A DNA stretch of 36,857 nt from Rhizobium sp. RU36D (GTDB taxonomy: Bacteria; Pseudomonadota; Alphaproteobacteria; Rhizobiales; Rhizobiaceae): positions 1 to 36,857 of the forward strand of contig NZ_FWXU01000036.1 of the NCBI RefSeq assembly GCF_900176345.1, written 5' to 3'. A program made the position numbers and the translations under genes. Below the pieces are notes generated by a model, which saw only the letters and a list, made by a program, of their open reading frames with translations, did not search any database and had not been told where the DNA came from. Shown here in pieces: positions 17,901 through 25,143 of this stretch. The stretch's first letter is position 1. Every line of letters begins with the position of its first letter.

Positions 17901-20443
17901 AGGAGCGAGAGCGTCGGGGCGACGAACAAGCAGAAGACCAGGATCAACTGCCAGATCAGCGCACCCATCGGCGCCATGGCATACCAGCCGATGACAGAGG
18001 CGAAGAACCAGGCGATCGGCGTCAACGACCGGCGCAGGTTGTCCACCATCTTCCAGCGGCCAAGCGCGGTGATGCCGCGCATGGGATCGAGGATATAGGG
18101 CAGCAGCTGCCAGTCTCCGCGGGCCCAGCGATGCTGGCGCGACACTTCCACTTCGTAGCGGGTCGGGAAGTCCTCGACCAGTTCGACATCGGTCACCAGC
18201 GCGCAGCGGGCAAACGAGCCTTCCAGCAGGTCGTGGCTGAGCACGGTGTTTTCGTCGATCCGGCCCTTGAGCGCCGCCTCGAAGGCATCGACGTGGTAGA
18301 GGCCCTTGCCGGTGAAGGTGCCTTCGCCCGTGATGTCCTGATAGACGTCGGAGACGGTGAAGACGTAAGGATCGACGCCGCGGTTGATCGAAAACACCCG
18401 CTGGAACACCGAGGCGTCCTTGCCGGTCGTCAGCGACGGCGTGACGCGCGGCTGCAACAGGCCATAGCCTTCGATGACACGGTTGGTATCGGGATCGAGC
18501 ACCGGCCGGTTGATCGGGTGATGCATCTTGCCGACCAGCTTGGTGACGGCCTCGCGCATCAGCCGCGTATCGGCATCGATGGTCATGACATACTGAATAT
18601 CCTCAGGCGCCATGTTCGCGCCCGGCAGATAGGACGTATCGCGGTCGCCGCGCAGCAGCATGTTGAGTTCGTGCAGCTTGCCGCGCTTGCGCTCCCAGCC
18701 CATCCACACGCCTTCCGACGGATTGTAGATGCGGCGGCGATGCAACAGGTAGAAGCGCGTCTTGCCGTCATGGGCATAGCGTGCCGTGAGCGCCGCGATC
18801 TCGCGCTTGGCGTAATCAAGCACTTCCAGATCGGCTTGCGTCTCCTCGACCAGGCTGTCGCGCCAGTCGCTGAGCAGCGCAAAGAAGATGTCGCCATGGG
18901 GATTGGTGAGGTAATGGACCTCGAGATTGCGCACGAGATCATCGACGTCGTCGCGATTGGCGATGAGACAGGGAACGACCACGAGGGTGCGGGCCTCGGG
19001 CGGAATGCCCTCCTTGAACTCGTAGCCGACGATACGGGTTGGCTTGACGATGAAGGTGACGAGCGTGTTGAAGAGACCGGTCGCGCCTTCGGAGGCCGGA
19101 AGCGCAAACATCAGCAGCATCAGCACCAGGAGCGGCGTCGAAACCTCCTGACCATTGAGGAACCAGCCCGCGGCCGCCATGGCCGCAACCGTCAGGCCGA
19201 TGACCGGCACCGCGATCGACAGCCAGTTCAGCTTGCGCACCAGGCGGATGGTCTGCTGGATCAGCGGCGGGCGATAACCGATCGCCTCTTCGAGCTTGGC
19301 CCGGTGCATGCCGACGAGCAGGCCGCCGACATTGGGCTGCTGCGCATTTTCTTCCGGTGCCAGCGTCGCCTTGGAGGTCATGTCGATCGCGACCTGCGCG
19401 ACTTCGATCTCCGTCATGTCGGAGCGGCGCGCCAACTTCTCGATCTGGTTGCGATAGGCATTGCGCGAGCCGAAATCCAGCGCGCTGTAATCGCTGTGCA
19501 GCCGCAGGATCTTGTCGACGTGGCAGACGTCCTCGACCCAGACCGACCATTCCTTGTCGTCAATCTCGCGCAGGCTCTTGACGATATTGCCTGTCGTGAC
19601 ATTGCCCGAGGACAGCCGGTTATGCTCGGCGCTCATCGCCTCCTCGGCGGTGCGGCCGGCCTTTTCCAGCCGTTCTTCGAGCCAGGATACCGCAAAGCTG
19701 GTGTTCTGCGAGCCATTGCGCAGGCGGTAGAGGAACTGGGTGGCGAAGGTGTTGTCGTCGGCCAGCGTCTCGATGCGCGCCAGAAGCTCGGTGCAGGCGG
19801 CGGGATCGTTGAGACGGATAATCTCGTCGGCCACTTCGTTGGCCTTGCGGCGCATGCGGCGGGAGCGGTCGACGCGGGTGGAGATGCGGCGCAGGTTCTC
19901 GATCAGCACATAGCGGATCATCGACGGCAGCGCCCAGAGCTCGCCGATCTCCAGCACCTGCGTCTGCTGGAAGCCCTCGACCATGGCGGTCAGGCTTTCC
20001 TGCGATACGGTGCTGTGGGTATGGGCGACATAGAGCCAGGCGATCAGCGTGGTGCGCGGCAGTTCCATGCCGCCGATGCGCACCTTGGGAAGCTGCTTGT
20101 AGAACCGGCGCGGAAAATCGCGGCGGACTTCCTGGATCGCTTCTTCGATGATGTAGTGGTTGTCCAGCAGCCATTCGGCCGCCGGCGTGATGGTGGCACC
20201 TGCCTCGACATCCGCCGCCGTGGCACGATAGACCCGCAGGATCTCCTTTTCGTTTTCCTTGTGCCGGGCAAAGAAATCGAACTCGTTGAAGCCGGGAAGC
20301 TCCCTGGCTCCATCGCGACCCAGCAGCACCCCGATCTCGGTCAGCTCTTCCATCGTGGAATAGGCGGCGCGGATCGCATCGTTATGATCGATCTGCTTGG
20401 TCTCCGGTTCGCGTCCGGCATCGGGCTTGGTGTCAAAAAACAT
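11933..20443 (-). CDS. ndvB: Cyclic beta-1,2-glucan synthase (NdvB/ChvB)
   Basis: A 2836-residue inner-membrane enzyme that starts, elongates, cyclises and trims beta-1,2-glucan from UDP-glucose, working with the NdvA exporter. Its length matches known NdvB/ChvB proteins (about 2800-2860). After a soluble N-terminal region come membrane segments near 408-460. The family-84 glycosyltransferase domain follows, with VVPCLIANRDD (about 490), DADTR (about 621) and the Q-x-x-R-W motif QHRWARGD (about 768). More membrane segments lie near 818 and 935-968. A glycoamylase-like domain follows (about 1270-1500, with HHHGMSIAAV). The C-terminal GH94 phosphorylase-type module controls ring size, with the acid DWNDGMNRVG near 2521. 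ATG 20443 is the first start in frame but lacks a clear ribosome binding site. No frameshift is seen over 8.5 kb. Confidence 0.97.
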   Translation of the reverse strand: MFFDTKPDAGREPETKQIDHNDAIRAAYSTMEELTEIGVLLGRDGARELPGFNEFDFFARHKENEKEILRVYRATAADVEAGATITPAAEWLLDNHYIIEEAIQEVRRDFPRRFYKQLPKVRIGGMELPRTTLIAWLYVAHTHSTVSQESLTAMVEGFQQTQVLEIGELWALPSMIRYVLIENLRRISTRVDRSRRMRRKANEVADEIIRLNDPAACTELLARIETLADDNTFATQFLYRLRNGSQNTSFAVSWLEERLEKAGRTAEEAMSAEHNRLSSGNVTTGNIVKSLREIDDKEWSVWVEDVCHVDKILRLHSDYSALDFGSRNAYRNQIEKLARRSDMTEIEVAQVAIDMTSKATLAPEENAQQPNVGGLLVGMHRAKLEEAIGYRPPLIQQTIRLVRKLNWLSIAVPVIGLTVAAMAAAGWFLNGQEVSTPLLVLMLLMFALPASEGATGLFNTLVTFIVKPTRIVGYEFKEGIPPEARTLVVVPCLIANRDDVDDLVRNLEVHYLTNPHGDIFFALLSDWRDSLVEETQADLEVLDYAKREIAALTARYAHDGKTRFYLLHRRRIYNPSEGVWMGWERKRGKLHELNMLLRGDRDTSYLPGANMAPEDIQYVMTIDADTRLMREAVTKLVGKMHHPINRPVLDPDTNRVIEGYGLLQPRVTPSLTTGKDASVFQRVFSINRGVDPYVFTVSDVYQDITGEGTFTGKGLYHVDAFEAALKGRIDENTVLSHDLLEGSFARCALVTDVELVEDFPTRYEVEVSRQHRWARGDWQLLPYILDPMRGITALGRWKMVDNLRRSLTPIAWFFASVIGWYAMAPMGALIWQLILVFCLFVAPTLSLLSGLVPRSSDIVPRAHFQSLWMELRAANAQVALRIVFIADTACMMADAIVRSLYRLFVSRRLLLEWRTAASVQSAKQGDIKAYYGSMRHAPLLAVLTLVVAPFPDNYGYLIGLPFVTLWVLSPLLAWYVSQSAETEDRLVVPENASVELRKIARRTWRYFETFVTAHDNYLPPDNFQEAPDHIVAHRTSPTNIGVYLLSVISARQFGWISFDQTIERMEQTIATVERMEKHRGHLYNWYHTDSLKTLGPRYVSAVDSGNLAGHLIAVSSACRIWAEAPSAHLQGNLDGIGDVSGILLEELRQLPDDRKTVRPLRRRLEERIVGFSNALAAVKREHEFASIRIINLAVLARDIEKLASNLHHEVKSDQSASITQWTRSLVSACEAHIADSTFDLSNIEPIRQRLIHLRDRSRDLAFSMDFRFLFRPERRLLSIGYRVDGRELDEACYDLLASEARLTSLFAIAKGDLPTEHWYKLGRQVVPIGARAALISWSGSMFEYLMPPLVMQERQGGILNQTNNLIVQEQMNHAKRLGGIPWGISEAAFNARDHELTYQYTNFGVPTLGLKRGLGQNAVIAPYASILASQYDPKSALQNLDRLRKLGALGQYGFHDAVDFTPTRVPEGKTCAVVFNYYAHHHGMSIAAVANVAFNGWLRELFHADPVIEAAELLLQEKAPREIPVMSAKYEPQTPGKGQADLLRPEIRTITDPLAKDREAVFLSNGHYSVMLTATGSGFSRWNGQSVARFKADPTEDRWGTFIFLRDTASGQWWSATAAPRRAEDEKNKVIFGDDKAEFYKTVGDLMSQVECIVATEHDAEGRRVTLLNTGPEDRYIEVTSYLEPVLAYEDADNAHPAFSRMFVKTEFGRRRDVIRAERNKRSPGDPDICVAHLVVDNAGPGRPTEFETDRRRFIGRGRNLSEAAAFDPGATLSGTDGFTLDPILSLRRVVRVPSGKKVSVIFWTMAAPSRQEIDRAIERYRHPDAFSHELIHAWTRVQVEMRHFAITSQQAAAFQHLGRYLVYPDPHLRSDPDTLRSGLAPQSKLWPLAVSGDYPIIALRINDDMDIEIVREALSAQEYLRQRGVVADLVVVNERASSYAQDMQHAIDAMCENLRRGQPEGARQHVFAVRRDLMEESTWMALLAAARVVFHARNGKIVDQVNRTLSLFATPRLPEGIDAEWPGLLPQVPALVEPAVDAAPDGSDLTFWNGFGGFAADGREYVVRLNAGQSTPAPWVNVIANPRFGFHIAAEGGAFTWSRNSRDYQLTSWSNDAVMNRPGEAFYVVDLDSGEAFSPFVALDNNASSRFEIRHGLGYSTFVSRHNGLTLELTVTVDREAPLKLARLTIRNDGAEARRLRAYGYAEWVLGNNAQKTAPFVLTSHDAETGALFATNPYSIDYSGRTAFFASSMKPAGFTASRREFIGRNGTIRLPQAIALKSPLSNSGDAEGDPCAALAIDAEIAAGQAQDVTFIMGDEANEDAARELIEATLKRGFDATLDGTKSGWNDFTGNFQVMTGDQAFDNLVNAWLPYQALGCRINARAGFYQASGAYGFRDQLQDTLAFLASDPKLARAQILAAASRQFIEGDVQHWWLPSSGAGVRTMISDDVVWLAHAIDQYIAVTGDASFLKEEVPFLEGPQLASGQHDAFFPPVISAETADLYEHAARALDLAVARTGDHGLPLILGGDWNDGMNRVGMAGQGESVWLGWFLAGTLKTFLSHAMDRGDLARVSRWTAHLASLKDALEQAGWDGEYYRRGYYDDGSPLGSAQSQECRIDSIAQSWSVLSGEGDPARSRQAMDAVLSHLVDEEAGIIRLFTPPFAESAADPGYIKAYPPGVRENGGQYTHAAIWTALALARQGRTEEAWRCFSMINPINHALDRDSAERYRVEPYVVAADIYGDEAYLGRGGWTWYTGSAGWLYRLAVEGILGISKRGSQLHIAPALPATLKGYQAQLKISGEDRHISVEKSPHGDGYVVTVNGKVASATDSGFLVDLEA

Positions 20444-20653
20444 GATCGCGGATTCTATATCCAGGCTTGAAGTGTGATGTGTATGCTTGGCATGGACCCA
20501 AGCGGGAGATTGTCGCCCACCGGGTTACCTTGGCCAGGTCTTGCTAGTGCTCATGCGGATGGGCCTGGACTGTTGCTGCGGCAGTGGAGAACCGTTCGTT
20601 GCACGATTTGTTTCGTGCTTGGTGACGAAAATGGCTTTTTTATGCCGAAATTC

Positions 20654-20673
20654 AAAGCGCTAGCAAGCGCTTT
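20654..20673. promoter_or_regulatory. 8-bp inverted repeat in the ndvB upstream region
   Basis: AAAGCGCT (20654-20661) and AGCGCTTT (20666-20673) are perfect inverted repeats around AGCA. It may be an operator for ndvB or a hairpin ending the leftward XRE-cupin transcript, but no T-run follows. The remainder of the 304-base gap (20444-20747) shows no gene and no promoter I would trust. Confidence 0.4.
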
Positions 20674-20747
20674 CGGCGCCGCGCGCGACAAATCTGCCCT
20701 GATATGCCACCCCATGTCCAATCCTTCCTCCCCTCCTGGCATCACGC

Positions 20748-21437
20748 TCAACCGCCGTCTCTCCGATCCGGATAGGAGATGATCGACAGGAAGCGGATCG
20801 GCAGCTTCACCAGCACCTCCGGACCATGCCGCGCATCGGCGTCGAAGAACAGGCTGTCGCCCGGCCGCATCGTGTAGAGCTTCTCTCCGTGGCGGTATTT
20901 CACCTCGCCCTCCAGCATGTAGATCAGTTCAAGCCCATCATGCTGAAAGGCCGGAAATGTGTCCGAATCCGCCGTCAGCGTGATCAGATAGGGCTCGACC
21001 TGCACGCCGCTCGCGGTATTGCCGATATGGCCGAGCAGCTTGTACTGGTGGCCGGAGCGGGTGCCGCGCCGCTCGATCTCGAGCCCTTCGCCCGCCTTGA
21101 CGAAGACCGCATTGCGCTCCCCCTCGAAGCGGCGGAAAAAGGCGGTGACGGGAACGCCAAGCGCGCGGGCCAGCGCCTGCAGCGTGGTCAGCGATGGCGA
21201 CGTGTTGCCGTTCTCGATCTTCGAGAGCATGCCGAGCGAAATGCCGGTGGCGGATGCGAGATCGGCGCCGGTGATGCCGAGATGCTTGCGAAAGGCGCGC
21301 ACCTCATGGCCGATGGCAACCTCGAGATTGTTTTCCTTGGCCTCGCGAACGGCGTGCGGATCCTGCCGCAGGATTGCCCTGGGTGCCGTGCTGCGGCCTG
21401 CAGCAGGCCGGCTGTCGCTGGCCGGCTTGTCCGTCAT
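20748..21437 (-). CDS. XRE-family regulator with C-terminal cupin domain
   Basis: The 229-residue product has a helix-turn-helix of the XRE type (about residues 40-100: IGHEVRAFRKHLGITGADLASATGISLGMLSKIENG) and a C-terminal cupin (about 150-220: FPAFQHDGLELIYMLEGEVKYRHG...MRPGDSLFFDADARHGPE). This is the architecture of PuuR-like regulators, which often control amine or amino-acid catabolism with a small-molecule ligand in the cupin. GGGAGGGG lies 6 bases before ATG 21437. It is downstream of, and on the same strand as, the AruI-like decarboxylase (217-base gap), so that gene and its divergent amidohydrolase are the likely targets. The gap contains TCTAGAGCAATTCC, a string resembling a dispersed rhizobial repeat. 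Confidence 0.85.
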   Translation of the reverse strand: MTDKPASDSRPAAGRSTAPRAILRQDPHAVREAKENNLEVAIGHEVRAFRKHLGITGADLASATGISLGMLSKIENGNTSPSLTTLQALARALGVPVTAFFRRFEGERNAVFVKAGEGLEIERRGTRSGHQYKLLGHIGNTASGVQVEPYLITLTADSDTFPAFQHDGLELIYMLEGEVKYRHGEKLYTMRPGDSLFFDADARHGPEVLVKLPIRFLSIISYPDRRDGG

Positions 21438-21654
21438 CGCTTGCCCCTCCCACGCTCACGCGTCGCGATTGTCGATGCATCGCTCCCGCGCATCGGTATC
21501 TAGAGCAATTCCCATAAGATTGTGTAGCAATTTTGCGGCGTGCCGGTGGATTTGCTCCACTTGGCCCATAAATGATCGGGAGAGCCGCCAAAAGCGCGAC
21601 GACGCAGGGATCCGCGTCTCCCCACATCAGGCAAAAGCTGCGCGCGCGGCCCGG

Positions 21655-23268
21655 TTACGCCGTCGCGCCCCGGGTGTGGTGCTGGTGGATTTCGATGAGC
21701 GAGGGGCCGTCGGTTTCGGACGCCGCCAGCAGGGCCTCCGGCAGTTGCGATATGGCATCGAGCCGCACGGCAGGCAGCCCGTAGGCATCGGCGATCTTCA
21801 GGAAATCCGGCGGCGTGGGATGGACGCCGAGCGGCTGGATATCCCGGTCGATCATGTAGTTCTTGATCTCCTCATAGCCGTCATTGTTCCAGACCAGGAA
21901 GATCACCTTTGCCCCGGCATCCCGGGCGGAACCGAGTTCGGCGAGGGAGAATTGCAGGCCGCCATCGCCCGTGAGGCAGACGACCGAGGCGCTAGGATCG
22001 GCGAGGCTGGCGCCGATCGCCGCCGCCGGACCATAGCCGAGGGCGCCATAGCCTGTGGCGGCGTTGAACCATCCGCGGATGCGGCCGGCATCATAATAGA
22101 AATTGCCAGCATAGACGGCTTGGGTGGAATCGCCAACGATGATGCATCCGGGCAGCGTATCGCGGATCGTCTCCAGGATATCGATCTCGCAGCGCATCTT
22201 GTTGTCAAGCTCGGCGCGGGCAGCCTTGCGCGTCAGTTCGGCACGTGCCGCGCCGCCATGGGAGGCCTTGGCGCCTCCGATCTCGCTCAAGAGGTCGTCG
22301 ACGAGGTTGTTGACGGTGGAATGCACCGCCACTTGACCCGTCGGCCCGCGGGCAAGCTGGGCCGCATCGATATCCACCCGCACCAGGTTCTCGATGACGG
22401 GGAAGCCCTTGTCGTTGTTGATGTCGTAATCGGTCTGGCCCATCTGGGTGCCGAGCGCCAGCACCAGGTCCGCCTGCGACAGCAGCGTGCGCACGGCCCG
22501 CAGGCTGGGGCTGGCGGGAACGGACAGGGGGTGACCGTAGAACAGCCCGCGCGCATTGACCGTCGTCACGATCGGCGCATCCAGCCGTTCGGCCAATATC
22601 TCGATGCCGGGTGCCGCCGTGATGGCACCGCCGCCACAGAGGATAACCGCCCGCGTCGCCTCCTGGCACTTGATGGCGATGTCGAGCAGGCTCGATATGT
22701 CGCAACGTGGGCCTGAGATGATCGGACTGGAGATCGGCCCGAGCTCGATCGGCAAACCCATGACGTCGATTGGGATTTCGATATGCACGGGGCCGCGTCG
22801 GCCGGAGCGCAACAGCAGGAAGGCCCGCTCCATGACATCGGGCAACTCGTTCGGGTCGAGCAGGGTGTGGGACATCAGGGCGAGCGTTGCCATCATGCCC
22901 CGCTGGTCCGGCAGTTCATGCAGCTGCCCGCGCCCCCGGCCAAGCGTCGCCCGGGCGTTGACGCCCGAGATCACCAGCATGGGAACGCTGTCTTGATAGG
23001 CCTGGGCCATGGCGGTGATCGTATTGGTCAGGCCGGGGCCGGTGATGACGATGCATACGCCGGGCTTGCCGCTGACGCGGGCATAGCCATCCGCCATGAA
23101 GCCGGCACCCTGTTCATGGCGCGGCGTGACGTGGCGGATATTCGATCCGGCAAGTCCGCGATAAAGCTCTACGGTGTGCACGCCCGGTATGCCGAACACC
23201 GTATCCACGTCGTTTGCCTCGAGGATTTCCACAAGTGCCTGTCCGACCGTCTTCGTTCCTGCGGCCAT
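21655..23268 (-). CDS. ThDP-dependent decarboxylase, AruI-like (5-guanidino-2-oxopentanoate decarboxylase family)
   Basis: The 537-residue protein has the ThDP-enzyme fold. The PYR domain has the catalytic glutamate in RHEQGAGFMADGYARVSGKP (E52), the central domain spans about 190-330, and the PP domain has GDGGLQFSLAEL...WNNDGY (about 431-460). The N-terminal FGIPGVHTVELYRGL and the overall pattern are those of proteins annotated as AruI, which decarboxylates 2-ketoarginine in the arginine transaminase pathway. That annotation is by family resemblance, and other 2-oxo acids are possible. No AruH aminotransferase is in the window. AAGGAG lies 5 bases before ATG 23268. It is divergent from the M20 amidohydrolase and followed by the XRE-cupin regulator, suggesting a small catabolic locus. 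Confidence 0.82.
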   Translation of the reverse strand: MAAGTKTVGQALVEILEANDVDTVFGIPGVHTVELYRGLAGSNIRHVTPRHEQGAGFMADGYARVSGKPGVCIVITGPGLTNTITAMAQAYQDSVPMLVISGVNARATLGRGRGQLHELPDQRGMMATLALMSHTLLDPNELPDVMERAFLLLRSGRRGPVHIEIPIDVMGLPIELGPISSPIISGPRCDISSLLDIAIKCQEATRAVILCGGGAITAAPGIEILAERLDAPIVTTVNARGLFYGHPLSVPASPSLRAVRTLLSQADLVLALGTQMGQTDYDINNDKGFPVIENLVRVDIDAAQLARGPTGQVAVHSTVNNLVDDLLSEIGGAKASHGGAARAELTRKAARAELDNKMRCEIDILETIRDTLPGCIIVGDSTQAVYAGNFYYDAGRIRGWFNAATGYGALGYGPAAAIGASLADPSASVVCLTGDGGLQFSLAELGSARDAGAKVIFLVWNNDGYEEIKNYMIDRDIQPLGVHPTPPDFLKIADAYGLPAVRLDAISQLPEALLAASETDGPSLIEIHQHHTRGATA

Positions 23269-23556
23269 GGTGGCTCCTTACATTCGGCACGTCGCATCGA
23301 TGAAGGCCGCCGGGCATCCGTGCCGCCGACCTTGTCAAGACAGCTTCCGCGCGAACGTGGCCGGGGTCAAGCCGGCGCGGAGGTCGTATACAGGAATGAC
23401 GCGAGGGCCTGCCTGCAGCACAAGCTTGAGCCGGCCGCCAACAAGTGCGAGACTTGAGGCTTGAGAGTGACACTTGCGCGAGGGCCAGCCCACGCGCGAC
23501 GAGACATGCCTGACATGGCCCCGCATATGGGACATGGGAGCCGAAGCGAGAGAGTG

Positions 23557-24720
23557 ATGAAGAGCCAGTTTTCCAATTACATGCCCGAGGTCGTCGCCAA
23601 CAGGCATTATCTCCATCAGCATCCCGAGATCGGGCTCTCAGAATTCAAGACCTCGGATTTCGTTGCCGAACAGCTCGGCGCCATGGGCTATGAGGTGACC
23701 CGCGGCCTTGGCAAGACCGGCGTGGTCGCAACCCTGCGCAACGGCACGGGCACCCGCAGCATCGGCATCCGCGCGGATTTCGACGCGCTCCCGATCCATG
23801 AGGAAACCGGGCTTGATTACCAGAGCAAGACGCCCGGCGTCATGCATGCCTGCGGTCATGACGGCCACACCGCCATGCTGCTGGGCGCGGCGAAGATCAT
23901 TGCCGAGCGGAAGAATTTCGACGGTGTGGTGCACCTGATCTTCCAGCCGGCGGAGGAGAATTTCGGCGGCGCCAAGCTGATGATGGATGATGGGCTGTTC
24001 GAGCGCTTTCCCTGCGACGCGGTGTTTGCGCTGCATAACGACCCGTCGATGCCGTTTGGCAAATTCGTGTTCCGCGAGGGGCCGATCATGGCCTCGGTCG
24101 ATGAATGCCGCATCACCGTCAATGGCCGCGGCGGCCATGGCGCCGAGCCGCAGGACAATCTGGACCCGATCGTCTGCGGCGCCTCGATCATCATGGCCCT
24201 GCAGACCATTGCCTCGCGCAATGTCCACCCGATCGATAGCTGTGTCGTGACGGTCGGCGCCTTCCATGCGGGCATGGCCAGCAATGTCATTCCCGAACGG
24301 GCGGAAATGCTGCTCACCATCCGCTCCTTCTCGCCGCGCGTCCGCGACCTTCTGGAACACCGCATCCGCACCATCGCCGAGGGCCAGGCGGCAAGCTATG
24401 GCATGGGCGTGACGATCGATTATTCCAGGGGTTACAACGCCACCGTCAACCACAAGGCCGAGACCGACTTCCTGCGGACACTGGCCACCGATTTCGCCGG
24501 CGCCGAGAATGTCATGGAGATGGAACGCCCCAGCATGGGTAGCGAGGACTTCGCCTATATGCTGGCGGAAAGTCCCGGCAGCTACTTCTTCCTCGGCAGT
24601 GCCCGCACTGAAAGCGATCCGCCGCTGCACCACCCCCGCTACGACTTCAACGACGACATCCTGCCGCTTGGAACCAGCTTCTGGGTGGAACTGGTGGAGC
24701 GGTGGTTGGCGGGGAAGTAG
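23557..24720 (+). CDS. M20-family amidohydrolase (hippurate-hydrolase-like)
   Basis: The 387-residue zinc amidohydrolase is of the M20D type, which cleaves N-acyl amino acids. Metal and catalytic residues are visible in HACGHDGHTAM (about 100), QPAEENFGGAK (about 135), GRGGHGAEPQ (about 190) and MGSEDFAYM near the C-terminus. A dimerisation insert lies between about 185 and 300. No signal peptide is seen, so it is cytoplasmic. The frame is open from 23461. I chose ATG 23557 because the product then begins like its relatives (MKSQFSNYMPEVVANRHYLHQHPE); the purine-rich GCGAGAGAG lies just before it, rather close, so the start is uncertain. It may release an amino acid that feeds the transamination and decarboxylation route next door. 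Confidence 0.83.
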   Translation: MKSQFSNYMPEVVANRHYLHQHPEIGLSEFKTSDFVAEQLGAMGYEVTRGLGKTGVVATLRNGTGTRSIGIRADFDALPIHEETGLDYQSKTPGVMHACGHDGHTAMLLGAAKIIAERKNFDGVVHLIFQPAEENFGGAKLMMDDGLFERFPCDAVFALHNDPSMPFGKFVFREGPIMASVDECRITVNGRGGHGAEPQDNLDPIVCGASIIMALQTIASRNVHPIDSCVVTVGAFHAGMASNVIPERAEMLLTIRSFSPRVRDLLEHRIRTIAEGQAASYGMGVTIDYSRGYNATVNHKAETDFLRTLATDFAGAENVMEMERPSMGSEDFAYMLAESPGSYFFLGSARTESDPPLHHPRYDFNDDILPLGTSFWVELVERWLAGK

Positions 24721-24804
24721 GGGCGCTCGGGGGATTCTGCTGATATGGCATGACGGGGAGGTAGGCAGGGCTTTCGCGTTCTACCGGGATTGCAGCGCCC
24801 GAGC

Positions 24805-24970
24805 TAACCCCCTCTGGCCTGCCGGCCATCTCCCCCTCAAGGGGGGAGATCGACCCGCGGCAATTCCGCAGTCCATCGCTGGCCTTTCGGCGCTTGATCA
24901 AAGGGCGAGCGGGACCGGCAATCCGATCTCCCCCCTTGAGGGGGAGATGCCTGGCAACGCAGAGGGGGTA
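24805..24970. repeat. RIME-like mosaic element with long inverted arms
   Basis: The left arm (24805-24852) and the reverse complement of the right arm (24924-24970) agree over about 45 bases with a few changes. Each arm holds its own palindrome of the form ATCTCCCCCTCAAGGGGGGAGAT. The unit ends in CCCCCTCT and its complement. This two-palindrome layout is that of Rhizobium intergenic mosaic elements. A third arm, cut short, occurs at 36727-36766. The element occupies the 423-base gap between the M20 gene and the OmpA-like gene; 24721-24804 shows nothing recognisable. Confidence 0.8.
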
Positions 24971-25016
24971 GGCCTCACGCCCTGAGTTTCGCGATGCGTA
25001 TCACGCCAAGGAAACC

Positions 25017-25099
25017 CGCAGATAAACACCAGGCACACTCCACGAGATGAGCACCCGGTCTTATCTGCGACTAACCCAAGCCAATCCTGCGACTAACCC
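25017..25099. repeat. Hairpin arms and 12-bp direct repeat 3' of the OmpA-like gene
   Basis: CGCAGATAA (25017-25025) and TTATCTGCG (25061-25069) form a 9-bp inverted repeat. TGCGACTAACCC occurs twice (25066-25077 and 25088-25099), the first copy overlapping the hairpin. It lies just beyond the stop of the leftward OmpA-like gene and may form the end of its transcript. No function is known. Confidence 0.45.
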
Positions 25100-25143
25100 C
25101 GGGGCCCAATCCCTGAGCATCAACCCCGGCATAATCCTCCGGA

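Noticed and set aside
14840..20470. Very long plus-strand open frames (1001 and 871 codons) opposite ndvB
   Set aside because: They mirror the coding frame of ndvB on the other strand, are rich in Arg/Ala/Gly/His/Asp without domain motifs, and arise from high GC and biased codon use in the real gene.
20474..20782. Small plus-strand frame of 102 codons in the ndvB/XRE gap
   Set aside because: No ribosome binding site or recognisable features, and it overlaps the end of the XRE-cupin gene on the other strand.
23269..23556. CAAGTG/CACTTG and CTTGAG repeats in the AruI/M20 divergent gap as operators
   Set aside because: The matches are only 6 bases long with irregular spacing, and I could not pair them with convincing promoters.
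24805..24970. Palindromic repeat arms as a CRISPR array
   Set aside because: Only two arms in inverted orientation with a single interior, matching a mosaic element and not direct repeats with spacers.
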